A stretch of DNA of 64,000 nt from UBA5314 sp035560815 (GTDB taxonomy: Bacteria > Bacillota > Syntrophomonadia > Syntrophomonadales > Syntrophomonadaceae). The DNA is taken from NCBI GenBank assembly GCA_035560815.1, contig DATMYR010000078.1, positions 1 through 64,000 of the forward strand. The letters run 5' to 3'. Below the pieces are notes generated by a model, which worked only from the letters and a program-made list of their open reading frames with translations, searched no databases and was not told the origin of the DNA. Of this stretch, positions 8,477-16,869 are shown one piece after another (position 1 is the first letter of the stretch; each line of letters opens with the position of its first letter). Made by a program: the position numbers and the translations under genes.

Positions 8477-8985
8477 GACCGCTCCTCCTCTCGGGAGGAA
8501 GGGCAGGGTTCGATGAGATCCGGCAGTTCCCGTCCCAAAATCGCTTCTTCCCGGCGGCGCTCCGCTTCCTCCTGAGAATCGACGAAAAGCAGTGCTCCTT
8601 GTGGGCAGTATTCGATGCACATTGGGCTGCCTCCGCACAGGTCACAGGAAAAGACTTTATCGCCGACAGGATCATAAACCGCAGCACTGAACGGGCAGCT
8701 TAGTTCGCATACCCGGCATCCAATGCATCCATTGATATGACGCAGAGTTACCCCAGTGCTTCTTTCCTTATATATTACATTCATCAGGCAGCTCAGCATA
8801 CAGGGAGGGTCCTGGCATTGCGCGCACGTATAGGCCCTAAATTCTCTGGCCAAAGGATCCATGATCATTTTTATCCGCCCCAGGACCGGATTCCATTGAC
8901 CCTGGCGCAAAGCGGCGCAGGCTAATTGGCAGAGTCCGCAGCCGTTGCAGCGCCTTGAGTCTATCAGGAGACGTTTTTGGCTCAT
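8467..8985 (-). CDS. Ferredoxin-like subunit of aldehyde oxidoreductase (AorA-like)
   Basis: This 172-residue polyferredoxin has Cys groups CNGCGLCQLAC, CAQCQDPPCMLSC, CIGCRVCELSC and CDLCGGSPMCIEYC, giving four [4Fe-4S] sites. The C-terminal 30 residues are acidic and basic (EEAERRREE) and probably helical. The start at ATG 8985 follows GGGGGAGGAAGG and lies 29 bp beyond the end of the tungstoenzyme gene. It overlaps the next gene. In AorABC enzymes such a subunit forms the electron wire between W-containing catalytic subunits and the flavoprotein. Confidence 0.88.
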   Translation of the reverse strand: MSQKRLLIDSRRCNGCGLCQLACAALRQGQWNPVLGRIKMIMDPLAREFRAYTCAQCQDPPCMLSCLMNVIYKERSTGVTLRHINGCIGCRVCELSCPFSAAVYDPVGDKVFSCDLCGGSPMCIEYCPQGALLFVDSQEEAERRREEAILGRELPDLIEPCPSSREEERSCG

Positions 8986-9014
8986 AGCCCTTCCTCCCCC
9001 CAAAACCACCGTCG

Positions 9015-10907
9015 TTAAATAAGCTTCAATCTTTCCAGGGTCTCCGGTAGGGGCTGCCCCCCGGTTTGATTCCAACCCCGGGCCTGGTAATACTTCTCCA
9101 AGACCCTTTGAACTTTGTCTTCATCCACCACATTACCCGATTGGGCTTCCTGGTAAAACCGGCGGGGGAACTTGGAATCTTTCATGGTCTCCCCCTCCCG
9201 CAGGTTAAACAGCCGGGCCAGGTTCCATGCCCGCTCAGCACCTTCCATCAGTTGAGCCGCGCTCATAGGCATTCCAGTCGTGGCCTGATAAGCCTCGGCC
9301 AGAATACTGGGGCCGATAGCCTCCATCACCGGAGGACGAATGCAAACACCGATGGCATTAAACAGATTAATAAGATCCTCCGCCCATTTTGACATATTCG
9401 CGATATCAACCGTGTCATTCTCCAGATCGATGGTTTGCGCCTTAAGATCATCGGGCATATCCAGACGGTCATACATGGGTTTTTTGAACCCGAATCTCTC
9501 TTTCTGATATTCGTGCTTATTTTCATTGTAGCGCAGGTTTTCCACCGGGTTGCGGCAGCGCAGGTGGTCGCCGCCCCGGATATTGGTCAACATACCCATG
9601 GTCCAGGTGGACCAGCGCCCTCGGGGATCAATCATAGGCAACTCCAGGCCCTTAACATGCATTGCATATTCCTGGGCTCCGGCCCAGTGCTCGGCTGCTC
9701 GTTTGACCCCTTCGGCCAGGATATCGCCAATTCCCCGGCGTAAAACAATATCCTGGAGTAAGGCGAAAGCGGCCTCATCATCGCCAAAATTCAGTTCATA
9801 ACCAACATCGTCTTTATTGATGATTCCCTTCTGGTACAGCTCCATAGCAAAGGCGATGACACTGCCGGAACTAGACAGGTCCGCCCCGTATCGCTGACAG
9901 AGCTCGTATGATTTGATTGTGGCCTCGGTGTCCAGTCCAACGTTGGATGAAAAGGAGACCGTAGGTGTTATCTCCAAAGCCTTGACCCGGGTGCCGGCAT
10001 ATTTACCCTCCTTGATTTCGGCTATATGGCCGCAGGCAATAATGCAGGATTGGCAGGCGATATGCCGGTCACTGTATATATCTACAATCTGTCGCCCGGC
10101 TTTCTCCTTCCAATCAGGCAGGGTGCCGCGGGAAAAGTTATGAGTGGATATCGCATTATAGCCTCCGTAGGGAATGGTGGCGTTCATGGTTCCATGACTT
10201 ACAAAAGGCCCATAAGAAGATGCTGCTTTTATCATCTTCTGTCCCCGATCGGTTAATTCCAACAATTTCACGGGATCTGCGGGTACGACAGGTTTACTTC
10301 CCCGCACCACAATGGCTTTCAGTTTCTTAGAACCCATCACCGCCCCCAGGCCGGTACGGCCAAAACCATCGTAATAGCCGTTTTCAATACTGGCAAAACG
10401 GACCAGATTTTCTCCGGCCTGCCCAATGAGTACAACTTCGGCTCCATAATGGCATTTCTTGAGAAGATCAATGCTCTCCCAAGCATCTTTTCCCCAGATA
10501 AAAGCCGCATCCCTGATTTCAACTTTATCATCTTCTAAAAGAAGATAAACGGGTTTTTGCGCCTGGCCTTTGCATATGATGGCGTCATACCCGGCAGTTT
10601 TAACCTGAAGTCCAAAAAAAGCCCCGGAATTCGATGTGCCAAAGCCGTTGGTTAGGGGAGATTTGGCCGAAGCCTCAGTGCGCGAAGCGGTAGGAAAGGG
10701 GGTACCCACCAGAGTTCCCACCCCGAAAACCAATACATTATCCGGCCCCAGGGGATCGGCTCCAACCGGTATCTCATCATAGAGAATGCGGGAGTTAAAT
10801 CCGATTCCTCCGATGTAATCCCGGGCCAAGTCGCTCTTCACATCCCGTTTGTAGATCTCTCCCTGACTCAGGTCCACCTCAAGCATTTTCCCTGCATAAC
10901 CGTACAT
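9015..10907 (-). CDS. aor: Tungsten-type aldehyde ferredoxin oxidoreductase, catalytic subunit
   Basis: This 630-residue protein is a full-length AOR-family enzyme. It starts with MYGYAGKMLEVDLS and the glycine-rich GGIGFNSRILYDEIP typical of domain 1. It then has TEASAKSPLTNGFGTSNSGA, and the [4Fe-4S] ligands CQSCIIAC in the middle with the fourth Cys in NAIGVC near residue 520. These enzymes hold a tungsten (or Mo) bis-pyranopterin cofactor and oxidise aldehydes to acids, or reduce activated acids, in the cytoplasm. ATG at 10907 is preferred over the longer frame because of AGGGTGAG upstream and agreement with the family N-terminus. It is the first gene of a four-gene operon with a promoter at 11070-11098. 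Confidence 0.95.
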   Translation of the reverse strand: MYGYAGKMLEVDLSQGEIYKRDVKSDLARDYIGGIGFNSRILYDEIPVGADPLGPDNVLVFGVGTLVGTPFPTASRTEASAKSPLTNGFGTSNSGAFFGLQVKTAGYDAIICKGQAQKPVYLLLEDDKVEIRDAAFIWGKDAWESIDLLKKCHYGAEVVLIGQAGENLVRFASIENGYYDGFGRTGLGAVMGSKKLKAIVVRGSKPVVPADPVKLLELTDRGQKMIKAASSYGPFVSHGTMNATIPYGGYNAISTHNFSRGTLPDWKEKAGRQIVDIYSDRHIACQSCIIACGHIAEIKEGKYAGTRVKALEITPTVSFSSNVGLDTEATIKSYELCQRYGADLSSSGSVIAFAMELYQKGIINKDDVGYELNFGDDEAAFALLQDIVLRRGIGDILAEGVKRAAEHWAGAQEYAMHVKGLELPMIDPRGRWSTWTMGMLTNIRGGDHLRCRNPVENLRYNENKHEYQKERFGFKKPMYDRLDMPDDLKAQTIDLENDTVDIANMSKWAEDLINLFNAIGVCIRPPVMEAIGPSILAEAYQATTGMPMSAAQLMEGAERAWNLARLFNLREGETMKDSKFPRRFYQEAQSGNVVDEDKVQRVLEKYYQARGWNQTGGQPLPETLERLKLI

Positions 10908-11069
10908 GTTTTTCTCACCCTTCCCTGTTCTAATGCTCCATTCCAACCTGAGAAGGCCGTCTTTGATTGCTAATTACTACTCAAGCACGATTTTCCACAA
11001 ACAGCAACTCAATTATGCTGCCAATAAATCCATTTCCACCCGGCCTGAAGGATATTAGTTTGTATACCA

Positions 11070-11098
11070 ATTATATAGGCCTAAAGTAAAATTGACAA
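11070..11098 (-). promoter_or_regulatory. Promoter of the aldehyde oxidoreductase operon
   Basis: TTGTCA, a 17-bp spacer and a perfect TATAAT are seen on the minus strand. The start site would be near 11063, leaving a leader of about 155 nt before the aor start codon. No known riboswitch was recognised in that leader. Nothing else is seen in the 10908-11253 interval. Confidence 0.7.
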
Positions 11099-11253
11099 GA
11101 CAAGCTTTCTCTTACTAACCGGTTGGATTACTCTGCCCGGTCGATGTGATTAAACTTACAAAAGCAATTACTTTTTACGGAAATAAGCAGGCTTGAGAAC
11201 GATAATGTAGAAAGGTATTAAAGAGGATATTACCGGAAGAAAGGCTAGAAGCG

Positions 11254-12048
11254 ATGAATGCGTTGATCGAGAATCATATCCGGGACTATGTGAAATCTTA
11301 TCCGGAAATGAGGAATACTCAAACCATATGGGAGGACCCGCTTGTAGCAGTTGCCGATGCTCGAGATCCAATGTTTCACGATTTAAAGAAAACTGTGAGC
11401 CCTTCCCACCAGCTGCCCCAGAATCTATTGGCCCATGCAGTCAGTGTGATCTGTTATTTCCTCCCTTTTGCCAGGGATGTTAGCCAGAGCAATGGTCCGG
11501 GTCCCTTTTGCTCCGATTCCTGGGCCTATGCTTATCTGGAAACCAACCAGCTTGTCAATGATCTCAACAGCTTTCTACAGGAGGAGTTTAACAATCTTGG
11601 TTACCAAATCGCCTCCACTCAAGCTACGCATAATTTTAATGAAAAGACCTTACTCAGCGACTGGTCCCATCGTCATGTGGCTGTGATAGCCGGTTTGGGC
11701 ACTTTGGGTCTGCACCGCATGCTCATCACTGAAAAAGGATGCTGCGGTCGTCTGGGCAGCCTGATAACAGATATGCCGCTGGTCCCCACCTCCAGACCCT
11801 CCATTCCCGCTTGCTTATATCAGTTCAATAATAGCTGCTACAGGTGCATCAAGAACTGCAGCTTTGATGCATTACAGGAAATCGATTTTCACCGTTTCAA
11901 GTGCTACGATAATCTGCTGAATAATGCTGAATTCCACAAAGAAAAGGGTTTTGTCGATGCCTGCGGGAAATGTCTGTGCCACATTCCCTGCTCTACTGGC
12001 GATCCGGTTAAAAGACTAACAAACCGGCCCCCTCGGAGCCCGGTTTAA
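11254..12048 (+). CDS. QueG-like (epoxyqueuosine reductase-related) Fe-S protein
   Basis: This 264-residue cytoplasmic protein resembles the epoxyqueuosine reductase family: a central segment HVAVIAGLGTLGLHRMLITEK (compare the GWIGKN-type region of QueG), then CYRCIKNCSFDAL and a C-terminal CGKCLCHIPC, giving ligands for one or two iron-sulfur clusters. True QueG proteins are longer (about 340-380) and have a fuller N-terminal cobalamin domain. This shorter form is found as a stand-alone epoxyqueuosine reductase-like protein in many anaerobes, and its reaction is not established. It is monocistronic and convergent with the DUF1877 gene, overlapping it by four bases at the stop codons. Confidence 0.8.
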   Translation: MNALIENHIRDYVKSYPEMRNTQTIWEDPLVAVADARDPMFHDLKKTVSPSHQLPQNLLAHAVSVICYFLPFARDVSQSNGPGPFCSDSWAYAYLETNQLVNDLNSFLQEEFNNLGYQIASTQATHNFNEKTLLSDWSHRHVAVIAGLGTLGLHRMLITEKGCCGRLGSLITDMPLVPTSRPSIPACLYQFNNSCYRCIKNCSFDALQEIDFHRFKCYDNLLNNAEFHKEKGFVDACGKCLCHIPCSTGDPVKRLTNRPPRSPV

Positions 12049-12533
12049 TCAATCCAGAATATCATACCCTCACCGTTGCTTGCCGCTTCTTGAAAAAAGT
12101 CCATAATCGCCTTGAGTTGTTTTAGAAGCTGTTCTAATTCCTGGTCTCCATGGTCCCACGTACCGGGATCTATTTTAATGCCCCAAATCCTAATTCTTTG
12201 ACATTCCTGCCTGATGTCATCCAGGGATATTCCTCGGAATATTTCGCAGTGAAGCTTGACCTCTTCGGGTGTCTGGTATAGCGGTGGTCCATCTGTCCAT
12301 CCCACCCTTAAGTTTCCCAACGGATGCCCGCCCAGCACGGCAAAACTCAAGTCCTGGCTGGCATTCCACAGGTCAGCGGTCAGTAGTAATTGCAGATCCT
12401 GCCATGCTTTTTGGATCTTTAATATCTCCCTATCATGGTCCAAAAGAATCTGCTCCGCCCCATCCGGATTGTCCATGAGTTTCCCAATTTCTTGCTGGCT
12501 AAGACGCGTATACTTACCGCTCATGGCGACCAA
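12045..12533 (-). CDS. DUF1877 (YfbM-like) protein
   Basis: This 162-residue soluble protein matches the DUF1877 layout: MSGKYTRLSQQEIGKLM near the N-terminus, DLSFAVLGGHPLG in the middle, then GPPLYQTPEEVK and LKAIMDFFQEAASNGEGMIFW at the C-terminus. The family fold is known from E. coli YfbM, but no function is established. The start is uncertain: TTG at 12533 follows GGGGGT, while an ATG lies nine bases later at 12524. It ends four bases into the convergent QueG-like gene. Confidence 0.75.
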   Translation of the reverse strand: MVAMSGKYTRLSQQEIGKLMDNPDGAEQILLDHDREILKIQKAWQDLQLLLTADLWNASQDLSFAVLGGHPLGNLRVGWTDGPPLYQTPEEVKLHCEIFRGISLDDIRQECQRIRIWGIKIDPGTWDHGDQELEQLLKQLKAIMDFFQEAASNGEGMIFWID

Positions 12534-12872
12534 AGTACCCCCATTGCACTCTGCTATTTCACTTTTCCAATATCAACATCAACCAGGCAAAATATTCGTA
12601 TATAATACATTCTTGCCTAAAATTACAATCCTTACCAGGGGCTAAAGGGACTGAAATTTTTAGGAATTTATTCATGGTATGATGATTCAGTACACATCCA
12701 GCTTTTATCCCAACTAGCCGTGAGCTATGTCCTGGTTCCTCTGAATGTCATTATATAGAACCCTGTCCAGGATTAAACAACCACATGCGCAAAATAACGA
12801 AATCCCTGTTTATAAACACGATTTACCTGCTTGTAACAAAGATGGCACCCTCTTGACATGCTTTCATGTAAA

Positions 12873-12902
12873 AAGCCCCTCGCTTCTATGGCCGAGAGGC
12901 TT
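12873..12902 (-). terminator. Second (back-up) terminator downstream of nfnB
   Basis: AAGCCTCTCG pairs with CGAGGGGCTT (one wobble) across a ten-base loop, followed in the minus direction by TTTTACATG. It lies beyond the stronger hairpin at 12930. The interval 12534-12872 shows no gene; only poor, shadow-like frames are present. Confidence 0.6.
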
Positions 12903-12929
12903 AGGCCTTTCAATCTTTCTTATCAAAAA

Positions 12930-12950
12930 GAGTCTCCACAAAGGAGACTC
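12930..12950 (-). terminator. Terminator of the nfnAB operon
   Basis: GAGTCTCC and GGAGACTC form a perfect 8-bp stem around TTTGT, followed in the minus direction by TTTTTGATA. Confidence 0.88.
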
Positions 12951-12991
12951 TCGATTCCCGTTAACAAAGAATTCTGCCGGCATTTGATAAT

Positions 12992-14395
12992 TTATCCCAA
13001 AGTCTTTAAATACACGTCAATGGCCCGCGCTGCCTTCTTCCCAGCCCCCATGGCCAGAATAACCGTAGCCGCCCCGGTGACCACGTCTCCTCCGGCAAAT
13101 ACTGCGGTCTTGGATGTACATCCGGTGCTTTCATCAGCGATAATATTGCCCCAGCGATTTGTTTCCATGTCCGGCGTGGTTTCCGGCACCAGAGGATTGG
13201 GGCCCTGACCAATGGCCATAATTACCGTATCCATTGGCATAAAGTACTCGGATCCTTTTATGGGAACAGGACTGCGGCGTCCGCTGGCATCCGGTTCGCC
13301 CAATTCGAAGCGCAGGCAAGTCATACCCTTCATCCAGCCCGCTTCATCTCCAACAATCTCGGTTGGGGAGGTGAGGAATCGGAACTGAACCCCTTCTTCA
13401 TGAGCATGTTCCACCTCTTCCCGGCGGGCTGGCATCTCTTTTTCAGTTCTGCGGTAGACGATGTACGACTCTTTCGCTCCCAGGCGCAGGGCAGTGCGGG
13501 CGGCATCCATAGCTACATTGCCGCCGCCAATAACCGCCACCTTTTCACCCAGGGCAATGGGGGTAAGGTGGTCGGGGAAGAGATAGGCTTTCATCAGGTT
13601 AGCCCGGGTTAAAAATTCGTTAGCTGAATAAACCCCGTTGAGGTTTTCCCCGGGGATATTCATAAAATACGGTAAACCCGCGCCAGTCCCGACAAATATT
13701 GCATCATAACCAGAATTCAAAAGCTCATCAAGAGTATATATTTTGCCGATGACCATATTTGTACGAATCGTTACACCCATCTTCTCAATGGCAGCAATTT
13801 CCCGCCCCACGATATCTTTAGGCAGACGGAACTCAGGAATTCCGTACACGAGAACTCCCCCCGGAGTGTGCAGTGCTTCAAAAACTGTTACTTCATGGCC
13901 CATCAGACAGAGATCGGCAGCCGCTGTCAGTCCCGAGGGCCCGGAGCCAACTACGGCTACTTTGCGTCCTGAAGAAGGTGCGGATTTGACTACGACAGTC
14001 TGATCCTGTTTCATTTCAAAATCTGCCGCGAAGCGCTCCAGACGGCCTATGCCTACGGCTTCGCCTTTCTTGCCCAGAATGCACAGTTTTTCACACTGGC
14101 TTTCCTGAGGACATACCCGCCCGCAGACGGCCGGTAGTGTGTTCTTCTCCTTGATCTTGGCAATAGCTCCCGAAAAATCGTTTTTCTGGATTAATTGAAT
14201 AAATGCCGGAATATCAATCTCTACCGGGCAGCCCTTGCTGCACGGTGCTTTCTTGCAACCCAGACAGCGCTGGGCCTCTTTTATAGCAGTTTCAGGATTG
14301 AATCCCAATGCAACCTCAGTAAAATTGGTCACCCGGACAGCAGGATCCTGGGTGGGCATTAACTCGCGAACATAGTTTATCTCCGGCATCCGCAC
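12992..14395 (-). CDS. nfnB: NfnB, large subunit of NADH-dependent ferredoxin:NADP+ oxidoreductase (GltA-type)
   Basis: This 467-residue flavoprotein has the N-terminal Cys-rich domain of glutamate synthase small-subunit relatives (CLGCKKAPCSKGCPVEIDIP, then CGRVCPQESQCEKLC, two [4Fe-4S] sites). An FAD motif (VAVVGSGPSGLTAAADL), an NAD(P)-binding motif (KVAVIGGGNVAMDAARTALR) and the C-terminal FAD motif VFAGGDVVTG follow. Taken alone it could be a glutamate synthase beta subunit, but the overlapping nfnA gene upstream identifies the electron-bifurcating Nfn complex. Nfn couples NADP+ reduction to oxidation of NADH and reduced ferredoxin. Two starts are possible: GTG at 14395 close behind GGAGG, or ATG at 14389. 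Confidence 0.9.
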   Translation of the reverse strand: MRMPEINYVRELMPTQDPAVRVTNFTEVALGFNPETAIKEAQRCLGCKKAPCSKGCPVEIDIPAFIQLIQKNDFSGAIAKIKEKNTLPAVCGRVCPQESQCEKLCILGKKGEAVGIGRLERFAADFEMKQDQTVVVKSAPSSGRKVAVVGSGPSGLTAAADLCLMGHEVTVFEALHTPGGVLVYGIPEFRLPKDIVGREIAAIEKMGVTIRTNMVIGKIYTLDELLNSGYDAIFVGTGAGLPYFMNIPGENLNGVYSANEFLTRANLMKAYLFPDHLTPIALGEKVAVIGGGNVAMDAARTALRLGAKESYIVYRRTEKEMPARREEVEHAHEEGVQFRFLTSPTEIVGDEAGWMKGMTCLRFELGEPDASGRRSPVPIKGSEYFMPMDTVIMAIGQGPNPLVPETTPDMETNRWGNIIADESTGCTSKTAVFAGGDVVTGAATVILAMGAGKKAARAIDVYLKTLG

Positions 14396-15225
14396 TCACC
14401 CCCTCCGGATTCTGTCGCAACTTTTTCCTGAGCCAAAAACATGCGCGACCGTTGTTGGGCCAGTTCCCAGTCAACCTGGTGCCCGTCAAATTCGGGGCCA
14501 TCCACACAGGCAAATCTGGTTTTTCCTCCGACTTCCACCCGGCAGGCCCCGCACATTCCAGTGCCATCCACCATAATAGGATTCAAGGACACAATGGTCG
14601 GCACCCCGAATTCCAAGGTAAGCTGACTGACCGCTTTCATCATTCCCAGAGGACCAATAGCAACCACCCGGTCCACCTTTATTTTATTCAAAATTTGGCG
14701 CAGTGGATCGGTAACCAGTCCCTTTTCACCGCCACTGCCATCATCCGTCACCATGATAAGGCTTTGACTGACTCTTTCCATCTCGTCCTTCAGAATCACT
14801 TGATTCGCATTGCGAGCGCCAATGATGCTGATAACCTGGTTGCCCTCTTCAAAAAGGGCCCGGGTTATGGGGTATACGGGAGCAATTCCCACGCCCCCGC
14901 CAACGCATACCACAGTGCCAAAATGCTCAATCTCCGAAGGCCGCCCCAATGGACCCACAAAATCGGTCAGATAATTTCCCTCTTCCATCATCCCTAGATC
15001 CAAAGTACTGCGTCCCACTTCTTGAAAGATGATGGTGACCAGCCCTTTCCCCAGGTCCAGGTCAGCAATGGTCAAAGGGATCCGCTCGCCGTTTTCATAA
15101 GTACGTAGTATGATAAACTGCCCCGGTTTGGCTTTTGCAGCTATTTCCGGGGCTTCTATATCCATTTGTTTCAAACCCGGCCCCAGAGTTTTTTTTCGAT
15201 GTATCCAGAATCGATTTACGCTCAA
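14377..15225 (-). CDS. nfnA: NfnA, small subunit of NADH-dependent ferredoxin:NADP+ oxidoreductase
   Basis: This 282-residue protein has the ferredoxin-NADP reductase fold of sulfide dehydrogenase alpha/NfnA: GQFIILRTYENGERIPLTIAD (FAD site), VCVGGGVGIAPVYPITRAL (NAD site) and a C-terminal MVDGTGMCGACRV...CVDGPEFDGH set that binds a [2Fe-2S] cluster. A TTG start at 15225 with AGGGAGG nine bases upstream gives the family's usual length (about 280). The longer frame from ATG 15255 would place the ribosome site inside the gene. Its 3' end overlaps nfnB by up to 19 bases, indicating tight coupling and equal subunit supply. Confidence 0.92.
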   Translation of the reverse strand: MSVNRFWIHRKKTLGPGLKQMDIEAPEIAAKAKPGQFIILRTYENGERIPLTIADLDLGKGLVTIIFQEVGRSTLDLGMMEEGNYLTDFVGPLGRPSEIEHFGTVVCVGGGVGIAPVYPITRALFEEGNQVISIIGARNANQVILKDEMERVSQSLIMVTDDGSGGEKGLVTDPLRQILNKIKVDRVVAIGPLGMMKAVSQLTLEFGVPTIVSLNPIMVDGTGMCGACRVEVGGKTRFACVDGPEFDGHQVDWELAQQRSRMFLAQEKVATESGGGECGCRR

Positions 15226-15440
15226 TGAGGACAACCTCCCTTGGTTTGATCTCATAAGACCACTAACAACATACAGTGCCAGTGTAGATTCTCACTCCGT
15301 CTTCCCACACTGGATGCAGATTAATTATTTCTCCTCCCCCGGAGTGCAACCCTTCTTTTTTTGACGTTTTTATACTGTATACATGTCAAGAAGTGCAGCA
15401 TTGTGGGCTAAGCCCCCAATTCAGGCATGAACAGGATATA

Positions 15441-15739
15441 ACAATGGAACGATTCTAATGTCTAGTACTCTGTTAAGACTAATTCTTTATATTATTCGTC
15501 GAGTAAAATTCATGTATGACAAGACGGAGGAATGAGTAATCATCGTCAATAACATTAGCTAAATTCACATAGCGCTCTAGCTGAGAAAGATATTTTTTCA
15601 TTAGCAATATCACATGACAGCCTGGACGTATTTCGATTGACGACAACGCAGTCATACGGGAATTTGGCCGGCGAGAAGATAGAGAATTAGTTTTAACAAA
15701 GTACTAGCGCAACTGCAGATCTATGAATCGTTCCATTTG
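15441..15739. repeat. Outer inverted repeat enclosing MITE copy A
   Basis: AATGGAACGATTC at 15443-15455 is exactly repeated in inverse at 15725-15737, so the mobile element at 15462-15707 sits in the loop of a larger palindrome. Removing the element would leave a hairpin with a loop of about 20-25 bases. The element may thus have inserted into a pre-existing hairpin between nfnA and the terpene synthase gene. No gene is present in 15226-15761. Confidence 0.6.
15462..15707. mobile_element. MITE-like element, copy A (246 bp)
   Basis: Ends are inverted repeats of about 24 bp: CTAGTACTCTGTTAAGACTA on the left and, read inversely, CTAGTACTTTGTTAAAACTA on the right, both continuing ATTCT. Inside lie a second, imperfect inverted pair (AAATTCATGTATGAC and GTCATACGGGAATTT) and blocks GAGTAAT, TGGACGTATT-CGATTGACG-CAACG and TTTGGCCGG shared with copy B at 44478-44642. 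No coding frame is present, so it would depend on a transposase supplied elsewhere. CTAG at both tips is either a target duplication or part of the ends. Confidence 0.65.
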
Positions 15740-15761
15740 ACAAGTTTGACAGTTATCCGTG

Positions 15762-16868
15762 TTATAGGAATGTTCTCACCAAACGGCAAAGGGAATGTAC
15801 CAGGTAAGCTCCACCTCCGCATTCGCGAATTAGGTCGCGGGCCTGGTTCTGCATGGCCTGCTGCTTTATCTTGGCATCGCTTAGATACATAGCCAGGAGG
15901 CCTTCCACCACCAGATTATCAAGGGTTGAAGTAGGTAATTTCCCTGCGCACCCCTGTGCTTCTCGAATGAAAAGTTTTATGCGTTCCAGTGTTTCTTCCT
16001 GGTTCTGATAGTAGAAAACAAAGTTCAGGTCTTTCCCCTGGCGGTCTTCCTCTTGGTCGATAAAATAGTCCAGTAATATATGCAAACCGCAGATCCAGGG
16101 GAAATAGGCTTCCCGGGTGTCGCGTATCTGCTCAGCTTCCAAATAGGGTTGGCTGGCCAGGTTAAGGAGGGCGAAAAGAGCAAGCGTCGAACCGCTGGCC
16201 GCCGCCCATTCGTTCCACAGCAGTCCGGGATAATCGGGCAAATGTCTGGCCACCCAGGTTTGCAGGCATTGCTCTCTAAAATCCCAGGATAGGTGCTTGT
16301 TTACCTGCAGCTGATTATACCAATCAACAAGAGGCAATATCTGGTCTTTCACCAACGGATAGGAAGGAAGCTCGCTCAAGCACTGGCGGCATTTCTCCAC
16401 CAGTGCCAGAATGTATCCCTCATCGGTCTGACAGGAAGAATACTCATAGTAGTTTAGGTGCGGCCTTTCCGGATCCAAGGCCGCCAGGAGAGATTGATGC
16501 AGGCGCAGAAATGCCTCACCATTCATTTCTCCGGCTCGGTCGCACAGATTGTCCAGATAATCGCAAAGGGTTTGGTATGCTACGATAAGTTGTAGTAGGT
16601 TTTCGTTCAAATGAGGTGAATAGGCGCAATAAACAGCCCCACCCTGACAGTGAAAGGCCTTTAGCCGCAGGCTGGTTAATGCCTGGCTGCGCAGTTCCGG
16701 ATCCGGGATATGCCCTGCCTTTTCTGCCCAGAAGTGTAGCAATCGTTTGACCCGGGGGAGAACATAATATATGTAATGCCGCAAAAGGCTACCTTTGCTG
16801 TGCAAAGGACTGCTCCTTTGCGGGTGGGAAAGTTTTATCTCACCCGATCCGGTCAGCGGTTCCATCAT
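15762..16868 (-). CDS. DUF2600 / YtpB-like class I terpene synthase
   Basis: This 368-residue, mostly helical protein matches the DUF2600 family of B. subtilis YtpB (tetraprenyl-beta-curcumene synthase, about 367 residues). An Asp-rich motif CDYLDNLCDR (about residue 125) and an Asp/Glu-rich HILLDYFIDQEEDRQGKDLN further on are candidates for Mg2+-diphosphate binding. ATG at 16868 follows GGAGG six bases upstream, whereas the longer frame would overlap the upstream gene. It follows the polyprenyl diphosphate synthase gene by one base, so the two are almost certainly co-translated and may make a cyclic or linear long-chain terpene. The product is not predictable from sequence. Confidence 0.85.
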   Translation of the reverse strand: MMEPLTGSGEIKLSHPQRSSPLHSKGSLLRHYIYYVLPRVKRLLHFWAEKAGHIPDPELRSQALTSLRLKAFHCQGGAVYCAYSPHLNENLLQLIVAYQTLCDYLDNLCDRAGEMNGEAFLRLHQSLLAALDPERPHLNYYEYSSCQTDEGYILALVEKCRQCLSELPSYPLVKDQILPLVDWYNQLQVNKHLSWDFREQCLQTWVARHLPDYPGLLWNEWAAASGSTLALFALLNLASQPYLEAEQIRDTREAYFPWICGLHILLDYFIDQEEDRQGKDLNFVFYYQNQEETLERIKLFIREAQGCAGKLPTSTLDNLVVEGLLAMYLSDAKIKQQAMQNQARDLIRECGGGAYLVHSLCRLVRTFL

Positions 16869-16869
16869 C

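Noticed and set aside
12745..12987. Plus-strand 80-residue frame across the nfnAB terminators
   Set aside because: It runs through two clear terminator hairpins, has no ribosome site and its residues look like random translation.
12992..14395. Glutamate synthase beta subunit
   Set aside because: The overlapping nfnA gene and absence of a glutamate synthase large subunit make NfnB the better call.
15256..15440. TTGACA at the far end of the nfnA leader as a sigma-A -35 element
   Set aside because: The nearest TATAAA lies only nine bases away, so the spacing does not fit a promoter.
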